21,650 nucleotides of DNA from positions 1 through 21,650 of the forward strand of contig JBDROB010000072.1 of the NCBI GenBank assembly GCA_043810355.1, in the 5' to 3' direction. The stretch comes from JAZDHV01 sp043810355 (GTDB lineage: Archaea > Nanobdellota > Nanobdellia > Woesearchaeales > JAGVYU01). Positions 14,128-21,650 of the stretch are shown in pieces (the first letter of the stretch is position 1; the number at the start of each line of letters is the position of its first letter). The position numbers and the translations under genes were made by a program. Below the pieces are notes generated by a model. That model was not told the origin of the DNA and ran no database searches. It saw nothing but the letters and a program-made list of their open reading frames with translations.

Positions 14128-14382
14128 TCACTCAGGCGCATTTTTTGGACAACAGTAGTCTCCTCCTTCTCCTCCTACTCCGCTGCAATCCTTCAAGTAA
14201 TACCCTATCTTGCCGTTTGAGCATCCTGTTGCTGTTTGCATGCATTCTCCTGCGCAATCTTTTAGTCCGCCTCTGAATAGGTTTATCCTGCCTGTAAATA
14301 TCAATACTAAGGCTACTAGCACTATGAGCACAAGTAGAGCAATTATTATTGTGTTTAATGACAGCCCTTGCCCTTTTTTCAT
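14128..14382 (-). CDS. Small Cys-rich pilin-like protein
   Basis: An 84-residue protein. MKKGQGLSLNTIIIALLVLI is a textbook class III start: KKG then QGLSLN then a hydrophobic helix (about 11-30). The exported domain of some 50 residues has six Cys and ends in YCCPKNAPE, with Gly-rich GVGGEGG before the CC. It shares its whole plan with its direct neighbour 14384-14632 (helix end LIFTGRI versus LIFTGKI, then FR) and more loosely with 10320-10577, so they arose by duplication. Its ATG is one base after the neighbour's stop, so the larger open frame (to 14493) is ignored. It is likely a minor pilin or pseudopilin. Confidence 0.88.
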   Translation of the reverse strand: MKKGQGLSLNTIIIALLVLIVLVALVLIFTGRINLFRGGLKDCAGECMQTATGCSNGKIGYYLKDCSGVGGEGGDYCCPKNAPE

Positions 14383-14383
14383 T

Positions 14384-14632
14384 TTATCTGTCTCCGAGTA
14401 TGCAGCAAACATCACTATCATCATCGCAAGTGTACAATCTTGACTGCACTTCTCCTGATGCGTCATCACATACAAGCTTGCATGTGCCTGCATTGTTTTC
14501 GCAATTGCCTGATTCAGACCTGAAAAAAGTGATTTTTCCTGTAAATATCAATGCTAACAGCACTAATACCAATAATGCTAATGCAGCCACAATTATGACA
14601 TTGACTGACATTCCTTGACCTTTTTTCCTCAT
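14384..14632 (-). CDS. Small Cys-rich pilin-like protein
   Basis: An 82-residue paralogue of the next gene. MRKKGQGMSVNVIIVAALAL has KKG then QGMSVN then a long hydrophobic helix (about 12-32), and the tail has six Cys including DVCCILGDR at the end. It has one of the better ribosome-binding sites of the series (AAGAGGTG, 6-7 nt before ATG 14632), so it may start a translational sub-unit with the coupled 14128-14382 gene. The high expected expression relative to neighbours is inference from that site only. Confidence 0.88.
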   Translation of the reverse strand: MRKKGQGMSVNVIIVAALALLVLVLLALIFTGKITFFRSESGNCENNAGTCKLVCDDASGEVQSRLYTCDDDSDVCCILGDR

Positions 14633-14703
14633 TTAATTCACCTCTTGTCTTAATAGTTTGATTAATATGCTTTAATATGTATAATAACCTATTTTTACAC
14701 TAA

Positions 14704-14805
14704 TTAATATTTAAAGTTTGCTATAGCATCAATGGTTTTCATGCATTCAACCTTCTTTTGCCCTATTTTCCTGTATAATATGTAATGTTTATTCTGAGCA
14801 TACAT
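14704..14805 (-). CDS. Possible small ORF (33 aa) overlapping the 14789 gene end
   Basis: A 33-codon frame that starts inside the last codons of the 14789-15370 gene (17-nt overlap). It begins MYAQNKHYILYRKIGQ and ends DAIANFKY, soluble and basic, without a TM helix. Upstream there is only a weak GAGAT. It would be the one non-membrane product in this part of the series. It fills much of a 156-bp gap, but a chance frame is quite possible. No family is recognised. Confidence 0.25.
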   Translation of the reverse strand: MYAQNKHYILYRKIGQKKVECMKTIDAIANFKY

Positions 14806-15370
14806 TGATCTCTACAAATATGTTTGGTCCAGGCCCTAGTGGAATAGGTTTAACATCACTTTCTAATTTTGTATAAGGTTTTGCTTCTGATCCTCCAACA
14901 TTCTCATTTGAGCATTCTGGAACATCTGCCCTTGCTAGTTTGATAATATCATCCCCTCCATCATCTAGAAAAAATCTGAGCCTATAATTCACTTTCCATG
15001 TATCTAATGTGTCTGCTAGGAATTTATCATGGATAAAACATTCAAAATTATCTGTATCTGAAGCACAATTATCACTTGATTTACAATTATTAATGGATGA
15101 ATCACAATTAATGCTAAGGATCCTATCTGCGCAATCGACCAATAGATGCTCTATTGATGCATAATTGCATTCTTCAATTGTTGTCAGCCTGAATGCATTC
15201 ACAAAATTTGCAATCTCTTGCTTTGATTTAAATGGTTTTTTTATAGATTCTTTTTCATCAAGTATTGTGAATTTCACAACAAACAGCATGCCTAAAGAAA
15301 GCAAGACTATGATTATGACTAATCCCATTATTTCCATCTGCCCTTTTCTTTTTATATTTTCTTTTTTCAT
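14789..15370 (-). CDS. Cys-rich pilin-like exported protein
   Basis: A 193-residue protein, function not recognised. MKKENIKRKGQMEIMGLVII has the class III pattern (KRKG then QMEIMG), helix about 16-36. The exported part holds nine Cys, several in a Ser/Asn/Asp-rich cluster (INCDSSINNCKSSDNCASD), and ends in VFVEINVCSE-like beta sequence. The frame is open to 15436, inside the gene before, but ATG 15370 puts the basic patch and KG directly at the N-terminus as in all neighbours, 19 nt after the previous stop. The cluster suggests disulfides or a calcium-stabilised loop. Confidence 0.85.
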   Translation of the reverse strand: MKKENIKRKGQMEIMGLVIIIVLLSLGMLFVVKFTILDEKESIKKPFKSKQEIANFVNAFRLTTIEECNYASIEHLLVDCADRILSINCDSSINNCKSSDNCASDTDNFECFIHDKFLADTLDTWKVNYRLRFFLDDGGDDIIKLARADVPECSNENVGGSEAKPYTKLESDVKPIPLGPGPNIFVEINVCSE

Positions 15371-15389
15371 TTTAATTGTCAATAGGCTA

Positions 15390-15980
15390 TCAGCTTTCCT
15401 CACTCCTGTAATAGCTGTAAACAACCAGATACCCAAACTTATACTCTCCTGAAATAGGATTCTTCATTGCTATCGGCATCTGGAATGTCTCAAATGAATC
15501 CATTAGCTGCGCATCTGCATATTCTGTCATATCATATATTGTGTAAAGTGGTATACTTGGATCTGAACTATCACCACCAGAAAATGTATTAAATAAAGAA
15601 TCAATCACTTCTTTTTCTTTTGGATAAACCTGATGGAAATCAATCTTGCTTATCCCTATCACATCTTTGTAAAATAGTTCTCTTAGATTAGAATTCATCA
15701 TTGTCATCATCTTGATAAAGCTCTCAATCTTCATCTGGTCATAGCAGCTTTCTCTCACAAATCTTACTCCGCTTGAGCACTGCAGTTCTGGCAAGAAATA
15801 AATCTTCTGTGCAACCTGTACAGCAATGTTTTCTGAGCTCTCTTTCAGGTCTCTTGCAAACTGCTGTTTCTGGATATTTATGTAAAATGAATACCCAAAC
15901 ATGAGCAGGAAAAAGAATACTATCATCACTGCCATTGATTCTCCAATCCTTATCTGCCCTTTTCTTGTTCTCATTTTCAT
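15390..15980 (-). CDS. Pilin-like exported protein
   Basis: A 196-residue protein, function not recognised. MKMRTRKGQIRIGESMAVMI: cleavage is expected after RKG, with Glu at position 6 of the mature form, close to the classical pilin Glu5. The helix spans about 15-34 and continues as an amphipathic helix (INIQKQQFARDLKESSENIAVQVAQKI), as in true pilin stems. There are only two Cys (about 62 and 73) that probably form one loop. ATG 15974 is an alternative start. Among the series this one looks most like an ordinary type IV pilin-like stem. Confidence 0.85.
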   Translation of the reverse strand: MKMRTRKGQIRIGESMAVMIVFFFLLMFGYSFYINIQKQQFARDLKESSENIAVQVAQKIYFLPELQCSSGVRFVRESCYDQMKIESFIKMMTMMNSNLRELFYKDVIGISKIDFHQVYPKEKEVIDSLFNTFSGGDSSDPSIPLYTIYDMTEYADAQLMDSFETFQMPIAMKNPISGEYKFGYLVVYSYYRSEES

Positions 15981-16028
15981 TTAAGATTATCCTGCAATAT
16001 TTTTTTTAAGATTATTTTTGCATTTTGC

Positions 16029-17174
16029 CTAAAATATTTCTGGGCATGAAAAAAGTATTATCCTGTCATTAAGATCCTCTAATCCTCCTACTGCAAATGC
16101 TTTATTATATATTATATTTAGATTAGAGCCTATAGGTAATGACCTAAAAAATGGTCGTGATTCTGTTTCAATTTCCATTATTGACATACCTGCTTTCTGA
16201 TAAGTATCTCCGCATTTTGGATTACTAAGCTTATATGTGTTAAATAAAAAATCAGTCCTCTCCCTATATACAGCAGAGACATAGTTTAATCTTTGGAATG
16301 CTGATTCCATTGGACACACATATGCATCATAATTATCGACCAATATTGCTCCAATCAGGGATGTGTCTCCTAGATAATGTGTCTTGCTCTCTCCATCCTC
16401 GACAAACTCTCCATTTTCAACCTTGTAAAAGTCAATCTTTCCAACATATGACAGCCTTCCTGAAGTGGCAGATGGCTCTGGATCAACCCTTATCAGGGAT
16501 ATCCTCCATTCTTCTACATCTTTTAATTGATCAGTCAATAAAGATCCTACAGCAGTATTAACTTTATCTGGAGTATTATAAATATGAGTATTATCATATA
16601 ATATTATCTTCACTAAATATTCATTTTGATAATCAAAATCATTTATATTTATTACTCCTCCACCACCTTCATTTCCAACATTGATTTGTTCAGGCAGCTT
16701 GTCCATGATTTCTTGCAGTTCATCAGGAATTGAGCTACTGCCATAAATAAACACATACCTGATCTCAGGGCTTGTTATGAACAGGAAATTCGACACTTTG
16801 TAGGGCATGTTCCAGTCCAATGCCCACGTGAGTATCTTTTCTCCTTCAACTATTGAGGGAGCAAACAATGCCCTTTTGTTTATGCTTTCAAAGTCTTTTT
16901 CTCCCAGGTTTCTTACATAATACCTGCAATTGCATTCATCACACTCAAATCCTATTGAGTTTCTTGAAAGGTCAATTTCTGATGCAGTTGATGTAGCTAC
17001 CTCTGCTCCAGTTGATAATAGTGTCAATTGATCCAATATCTCTACAGAGAGCTTTCTGTCAGCAATGACCTTCTGGTTATAGATGACTTTTGTAAAAAAT
17101 AATATGATGAGTGCTCCTACAAATAGTATGAATATCCAGTTGAACTGGACTTCCATCATCCCTCTTTTTTTCAT
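16029..17174 (-). CDS. Large pilin-like exported protein
   Basis: A 381-residue protein, function not recognised. MKKRGMMEVQFNWIFILFVG: KKRG, then a Glu and a hydrophobic helix (about 12-29), followed by an amphipathic helix (RKLSVEILDQL), again like a pilin stem. A tight Cys group FECDECNCRYYVR lies at about residues 75-87. The middle shows alpha/beta character (RYVFIYGSSSIPDELQEIM), a GGGG linker, and later more strands; a nucleotide- or sugar-binding domain is possible but no family is named. It is the largest KG-type protein besides the SLT-domain one. Confidence 0.88.
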   Translation of the reverse strand: MKKRGMMEVQFNWIFILFVGALIILFFTKVIYNQKVIADRKLSVEILDQLTLLSTGAEVATSTASEIDLSRNSIGFECDECNCRYYVRNLGEKDFESINKRALFAPSIVEGEKILTWALDWNMPYKVSNFLFITSPEIRYVFIYGSSSIPDELQEIMDKLPEQINVGNEGGGGVININDFDYQNEYLVKIILYDNTHIYNTPDKVNTAVGSLLTDQLKDVEEWRISLIRVDPEPSATSGRLSYVGKIDFYKVENGEFVEDGESKTHYLGDTSLIGAILVDNYDAYVCPMESAFQRLNYVSAVYRERTDFLFNTYKLSNPKCGDTYQKAGMSIMEIETESRPFFRSLPIGSNLNIIYNKAFAVGGLEDLNDRIILFSCPEIF

Positions 17175-17229
17175 TATGCATAAACCTATATATTCTGGTT
17201 TATAATATTTTCTATATAAAAAAGAAATA

Positions 17230-17841
17230 TTATGGATTTAAACTTACATTTGTTAATTGTACCCTGTCTCCTTTTCCCTCAAACCTTATTTTTACTTTTG
17301 AATCAACTATTTCCATGCAATTATATTTTTTAAGGTTCCCTATTGGAGATTCCAATGGATGCACTATCTCCAGATCACCTATAAATTCATTATCATCTCC
17401 TCTTGGAAACAGGAAGACATTGCTGTCAGAAAAGTCAATTAACAAATCTTTTATTTTGTCATGGTCATAGCATTCTGTTTTATCAATATCATTTAAACAT
17501 TTATTAGGATTTGACGGATCTGTTGTATCCCTCTCATCAAATTCTATTGTGCTTGGATTAACATAATTAGGATCAGTTGAATCCAAATAAACATCTCTGT
17601 CAATAAAGCATATCTCTTTAAAATATGCAGGGATATTGATGACTTTTACTTCTGTTGTCCCATAATGGATATTGCTGTCAATAAGCCTCTTCAGGTCTAA
17701 TTTGAACTTGTTGATCTCAATATCCTCTCCCCTGTCAATCAATTTCTTGACAGAGACAAATCCAAACATCAGGATTGCGGCAAACACAACTAGCATGAGG
17801 ATATAAACAAATATTTGTCCGACAAATTGGCCTTTTCTCAT
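17230..17841 (-). CDS. Pilin-like exported protein
   Basis: A 203-residue protein, function not recognised. MRKGQFVGQIFVYILMLVVF has a very short basic start with RKG then QF and a hydrophobic helix (about 8-30), then an amphipathic stem (VKKLIDRGEDIEINKFKLDLKR). The exported part is acidic with four Cys. It is the first KG-type gene after the large surface protein (26 nt gap), so the anchored ectodomain protein and the pilin-like set are likely made together. Confidence 0.88.
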   Translation of the reverse strand: MRKGQFVGQIFVYILMLVVFAAILMFGFVSVKKLIDRGEDIEINKFKLDLKRLIDSNIHYGTTEVKVINIPAYFKEICFIDRDVYLDSTDPNYVNPSTIEFDERDTTDPSNPNKCLNDIDKTECYDHDKIKDLLIDFSDSNVFLFPRGDDNEFIGDLEIVHPLESPIGNLKKYNCMEIVDSKVKIRFEGKGDRVQLTNVSLNP

Positions 17842-17867
17842 TTTATTTTACTAATAATTGTAATTGA

Positions 17868-20800
17868 TCAGCTGTTGCAGACAGAACAAGGTTTGTATCC
17901 TTTTTTCATGGCTTCATTCCTGTCAGAAAAGGATGTCATCTTTTCTTTATTGATCTTTTTTACTGATATGCAATGAGGCTTATGGAACTTGTTTCCAGTC
18001 TTGCTTGCCATCACTCTTCCACCAGCTCCTCCTAGATGGGATTCAACCTTGCTTATCTGGCTTTTCAATTGTTTATGGCTCTCTGTCAGCCTGTTCAGGT
18101 GTTTTCTTATCTCATTGCTCACATTGTCATTTAGCTTCTTGTCAGCCAAGATTCCAAAGGATTTTAGGAGATCTTTTTTATTAGTCTCTTTTGATTCTGC
18201 AATCTTCTCTATATGCGTCGGCTTTATGTCTTCTCCAGCAAGAGTCTTTAGTTTTTCAAAAACATCGCTTTTCTCCCTTGATTTGAACTTATTTAAGCTT
18301 GATAAAGTGCTAAATATGTCAGATGCCTCTGCTTTCTCCTCTTTAGACTCCTCCTTGTGTTTCTTGCCTGGTCCAATTTCCACATACTCTTCCTTGTTCT
18401 CTTCTTTCTTTTCCTTCCCTTCTCCCTTCTCTCCTTCTTTTCCTTTCTCTTTATCTGATTCAAATGATGAGAATAATGATTTCCTCTTATTTTTTTCTTC
18501 CTCTCTTTTCTTTGACATCCTGCTCTGGAATGGCATGATTGGAGGTCTCATTGGTTGCATCGGCCTTCTCATTGGCATCGGCCTTCTCATTGGCTCTATT
18601 GGTTTTGGCTTCTTTGGCCTGCTCTGTATATTATCATATACTTTCATTCCAATTATTAATAGTACAATTAAGATTATTATAATGACTAATATGATTAATA
18701 ATATTATCCATATTGATGTTGGCTTGCTATTGGCATCATTTGGATCTGTTCCTTTGTCTATCTCTTCCTTGTCTGTCCAACCATCTCCATCAGTGTCTCT
18801 TTTGTTTGGATTTGTCCTGTATCTGTATTCTTCAGCATTTGTCAGTCCATCTCCATCATTGTCATCAGCACCATCACTCCTGTCATTTGGATTCAATCCA
18901 TTCCTTCTTTCCCAGTCATCATCCATGCCATCTCCATCAGTGTCTTCTGGTGCCAGGCATTTCTTATTGTCTCCGCATATGTTTGACAAGCAGTCAGAAG
19001 GTAGTAAGCAGTTTCTTCCAATATCGCATTTTAGGCATAATGCCCCTCCACAGTCTATATCAGTCTCTTGGCCATTCTTTTTAGTGTCTGTGCATGTTGG
19101 TGACTGGCATCTTATATTGCACACATCGCTTTTGCAGTCACTGCCATCATCACAATCCTCTCCTGTATCGCATTTTTCGCATAATGGACCTCCGCAGTCA
19201 ATATCTGTCTCTCCTTTATCCCTATCAATCTTATTGTTGCTGCAACTATCCTCTTCTTCAGCACATATGCCACTTTCACAATTGTCGCTTAGGCAGTCAT
19301 CATCCACATCGCATTCATCTCCATTATCACAGCCAGAACATTCATCTCCTCCGCAATCAATATCAGTCTCATCACCATTTTCTTCCTCATCATCGCATGT
19401 TGGTTCCATGCAAACTAGAACTTCATCATCATTTTCCTCGCATACATAGCTTTCACAGTCTTCATCATCTTCACACTCATCACCTGGAGGGCATCTGTTG
19501 CATACTGGGCCTCCACAATCCTCTCCTGTCTCATCACCATCTCGTTTATTATTGCTGCATGAGCTTGGCTCTAATGATGGGTCTACTGTTATGCTGGTGT
19601 TTGATGGGATTGTCCTTGAAACAAAGCCTGAAGCATCTGTTGCATTTGCATAGATCATATATGTCTCATTATTCAGGTCATCTGTCCTTACGCATCCGTC
19701 AAATATGTAATAATTGTTTGCCAAGCTTCTTATTCTGTTTGAGCTGATTATTCCTGAATCTGTGACCTCGCTGTATGAGCCGAATGTTTCTTCTTGGATA
19801 AGATAATTGAATTGCACTATGCCTGACTCACTGTCATTTGCAACAATCTTAAAGCAAAGCTCATCATTGAAATAAGTGTATTTTTGGTTTCCCCCATCCC
19901 CTCTTATGGCTTCTGGTTCAATAAACTCAATAAAGCTCATTTCAGGAGGATTTGGATCATATACAATGGATATTGTTGTTGTTGCAGAATTTGAAGGATC
20001 TGAATCAACACAGTAGATATAAACTGTATGGGATCCTCTTCCCTCTAGATTGTAATTATTTTTTATATAGTGAGGTTCTTGTTCCTGGCTTGGTGGTGTC
20101 AATAAATGATTTTTTGTATCAAAGTCATTTACCCAATTGTAATAGCAGTCTGCCTGATATTTATTCAAGATTACATTCAGTTTTGCTGTTGAACCTGATG
20201 TGTATACAGGAGATACCCTGCTTACTATTATCAGCTGAGTGTCTGGGTCATATGTGATTTGGATTTCAAGCTGGTCAGTCAGCAGATGTGCCCTGTCTCT
20301 GCATTTCACATAGAATGATTTTGTGTCTCCAGACTGTATTCCTGCCGTAACAATATAATTTGGAATTTGTGTTTGTGGTGTCTCTGAGAATTCTGTTGAA
20401 GTTGGATTGAATGCTGTCCCAAACAAGAGGTCAAAATCATCCTGCTCGCTGTACCAGCATTGTGCTGGCTCGTCTGTTGTTGCCTTTAATGTGAGGTTGA
20501 AGTTCTCATCTGTGATTATATTGTTGTCATAATTTGTTTCAAGATTTAATAGGGTAGGTTCTTGGTCATCAAGATCTATTCTGAATGAATCACTGTATGT
20601 CTGTCTTTTAAGGTCATCCTTGCACCATACATAGATATTGTCCCCATTTGTTGTATCAGATATTGTGAACCCGCTGTAAGTGTGGGTTGTTGCATGGAAT
20701 TCTCCAAAATGTGTTGATTGGTTAAATCCAGTGTTTGAGTTTCTTGACCATGCGCATTCTGCATTCCTATCTGTTGTAATAACTATATCAAATGTTCTGA

Positions 20801-21206
20801 TAGGTGAAACACCATTTTGTGGTTGTATAAGATTGATCTGAAGAGCAGGGTATGATACTGTTATGTCCAAAGATCTTTCCTGCCCCTCTAATCCAAATTG
20901 ATTGTTTGCTTTGATGCTGAACCTGTATGTTCTTTCAAATAATTCTTCAACAGGCCTGTATACAAAGATATGGTCTCCTGTTCTTGAAACCTCTTGTAAA
21001 CCTGCTGGCCTATTATCGCTCAGATTTACCAGGCTCACTTCTATTGTGTCATACTGCACATCTTCTGTAAAAGTCACTTTAATATTAGGTCTTGGATTTG
21101 AAGTAGTGGCTGTTGGAATAGCTGCAGCTCCAGCTATGCTTATCAATATTATTGTCAATATTGCAGCTGCAAAAAATGCCAGTATTCTCTTATTTATTTT
21201 TTCCAT
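17868..21206 (-). CDS. Large surface protein: Ig-like, Cys-rich and Ca repeats, TM, Zn-knuckle tail
   Basis: An 1112-residue single-pass membrane protein. Order: signal peptide (1-28), four or five Ig-like beta domains (about 31-545), four Cys-rich repeats of about 50 residues (549-753) each with ETDIDCGG..C..C and a DC.S..C end, calcium-binding DxDGDG repeats like thrombospondin type 3 or EF-hand loops (755-825: DTDGDGMDDDWE, DNDGDGLTNAEE, DTDGDGWTDKEE), one TM helix (about 831-854), a PMRRP-repeat basic segment (872-889), a charged coiled tail, and a C-terminal knuckle H1075-KPH-C1079...C1107-SV-C1110. The last resembles small zinc modules such as the Ada metal-binding type. It probably links an adhesive ectodomain to something inside the cell (inference). 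The gene before it ends 6 nt upstream. Confidence 0.95.
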   Translation of the reverse strand: MEKINKRILAFFAAAILTIILISIAGAAAIPTATTSNPRPNIKVTFTEDVQYDTIEVSLVNLSDNRPAGLQEVSRTGDHIFVYRPVEELFERTYRFSIKANNQFGLEGQERSLDITVSYPALQINLIQPQNGVSPIRTFDIVITTDRNAECAWSRNSNTGFNQSTHFGEFHATTHTYSGFTISDTTNGDNIYVWCKDDLKRQTYSDSFRIDLDDQEPTLLNLETNYDNNIITDENFNLTLKATTDEPAQCWYSEQDDFDLLFGTAFNPTSTEFSETPQTQIPNYIVTAGIQSGDTKSFYVKCRDRAHLLTDQLEIQITYDPDTQLIIVSRVSPVYTSGSTAKLNVILNKYQADCYYNWVNDFDTKNHLLTPPSQEQEPHYIKNNYNLEGRGSHTVYIYCVDSDPSNSATTTISIVYDPNPPEMSFIEFIEPEAIRGDGGNQKYTYFNDELCFKIVANDSESGIVQFNYLIQEETFGSYSEVTDSGIISSNRIRSLANNYYIFDGCVRTDDLNNETYMIYANATDASGFVSRTIPSNTSITVDPSLEPSSCSNNKRDGDETGEDCGGPVCNRCPPGDECEDDEDCESYVCEENDDEVLVCMEPTCDDEEENGDETDIDCGGDECSGCDNGDECDVDDDCLSDNCESGICAEEEDSCSNNKIDRDKGETDIDCGGPLCEKCDTGEDCDDGSDCKSDVCNIRCQSPTCTDTKKNGQETDIDCGGALCLKCDIGRNCLLPSDCLSNICGDNKKCLAPEDTDGDGMDDDWERRNGLNPNDRSDGADDNDGDGLTNAEEYRYRTNPNKRDTDGDGWTDKEEIDKGTDPNDANSKPTSIWIILLIILVIIIILIVLLIIGMKVYDNIQSRPKKPKPIEPMRRPMPMRRPMQPMRPPIMPFQSRMSKKREEEKNKRKSLFSSFESDKEKGKEGEKGEGKEKKEENKEEYVEIGPGKKHKEESKEEKAEASDIFSTLSSLNKFKSREKSDVFEKLKTLAGEDIKPTHIEKIAESKETNKKDLLKSFGILADKKLNDNVSNEIRKHLNRLTESHKQLKSQISKVESHLGGAGGRVMASKTGNKFHKPHCISVKKINKEKMTSFSDRNEAMKKGYKPCSVCNS

Positions 21207-21212
21207 TTTTTA

Positions 21213-21650
21213 TCATATAATCTCAATAAATGGTATTGGTCCAGGTGCATTCACAACTAATGTTGTCATGTTCTGGTTAATGTAATTGTCATCAAGATAC
21301 TCTTTTGCGTACACAGTTAGTGTGCTGTCTTGATGAATGTCTACAGGTAATATGAAATCATTATTCTGGTCTGTTGTTGTGTTGGACAACTGCACTCCAT
21401 TCCTTTCCACACTTACAAACACTCCTGATGCATCTGAATATCCTGTGATATTAAAGTTAGGGTCAGTTATGTTATAGGGTGATGCTGATGGATGTGTTAT
21501 CACAAGTGAAGGTGCAACATAATCTGTTGTGAATGATATTGTTGTTGTTCCATCCTCAAGATTTAGATAAGGATCAGGCTCTGCATTTTGGCAGGTTATA
21601 CTGAACTCATATGTTTTATTATGCTCAAGATCCTGTAATCCAGTGCCAAC
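21213..21650 (-). CDS. C-terminal part of an Ig/Fn3-like extracellular protein (partial)
   Basis: The last 145 codons of a gene that enters from beyond the right edge. It shows Fn3/Ig-like strands: KTYEFSITCQN, TTTISFTTDYVAPSLV, then a second sandwich unit (PNFNITGYSDASGVFVSVER, LTVYAKEYL). There is no C-terminal TM helix, so it is either secreted and bound to the surface or anchored by its missing N-terminus. It ends TGA followed in frame by TAA, and the next gene's ATG is two codons further in the same frame, but that gene starts with its own signal peptide, so this is not a broken single gene. Confidence 0.8.
   Translation of the reverse strand, partial: VGTGLQDLEHNKTYEFSITCQNAEPDPYLNLEDGTTTISFTTDYVAPSLVITHPSASPYNITDPNFNITGYSDASGVFVSVERNGVQLSNTTTDQNNDFILPVDIHQDSTLTVYAKEYLDDNYINQNMTTLVVNAPGPIPFIEII

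Noticed and set aside
17989..19449. A 486-codon open frame on the plus strand rich in Ser, Leu and Phe
   Set aside because: It is antisense to the low-complexity, repeat-rich and Cys-rich part of the 1112-residue surface protein. Codon bias of that gene keeps the opposite frame open, and the translation has no domain signs.
21204..21215. Partial gene and large surface gene as one gene broken by a stop
   Set aside because: They are in the same frame, but two stops in a row separate them and the second begins with a clear signal peptide of its own.

Overview
The window looks like a piece of an AT-rich (roughly one third GC) archaeal genome. It most resembles a DPANN-type archaeon such as Woesearchaeota or Pacearchaeota; that placement is inferred from gene style and was not tested. 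The archaeal signs are a RadA recombinase, an RPA with two OB folds and a zinc finger, a ThpR-type RNA cyclic phosphodiesterase, a stand-alone TRAM protein, TATA boxes about 25 bp upstream of start codons that have no leader, and many proteins with an archaeal class III (prepilin-like) signal peptide.

Left part (1-5571), mostly housekeeping. Positions 1-136 form a three-way-junction palindrome just downstream of thpR (minus). A TRAM protein with a long acidic tail (minus) and a coiled-coil membrane protein (plus) diverge from a shared promoter region. Then, reading right to left on the minus strand, come RPA with a YdjM-like membrane protein overlapping its end, and a separate unit of a small conserved protein followed by radA. 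The leader of that unit can fold so that its first Shine-Dalgarno sequence is paired, and it carries an overlapping 25-codon upstream ORF.

Right part (5628-21650) is one long minus-strand gene series whose start lies beyond the right edge. In transcription order it holds the end of an Ig/Fn3-like extracellular protein; a 1112-residue surface protein (signal peptide, Ig-like domains, four Cys-rich repeats, calcium-binding repeats, one TM, cytosolic tail with a Zn-knuckle-like end); and about 17 more small or medium proteins. Nearly all of these have a Lys/Arg-rich start, often ending KG or KKG, then one hydrophobic helix and an exported, often Cys-rich domain. No assembly ATPase, platform protein or prepilin peptidase is in the window. 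The last gene carries an SLT/lysozyme-like domain with a visible catalytic Glu. Two neighbouring paralogues carry long Gly/Ala-rich hydrophobic segments. The reading offered is a large, little-described envelope or cell-contact apparatus built from many pilin-like subunits (inference).

The only large non-coding gap inside that series (12491-12828) is packed with perfect inverted repeats, some of which can pair in two mutually exclusive ways.
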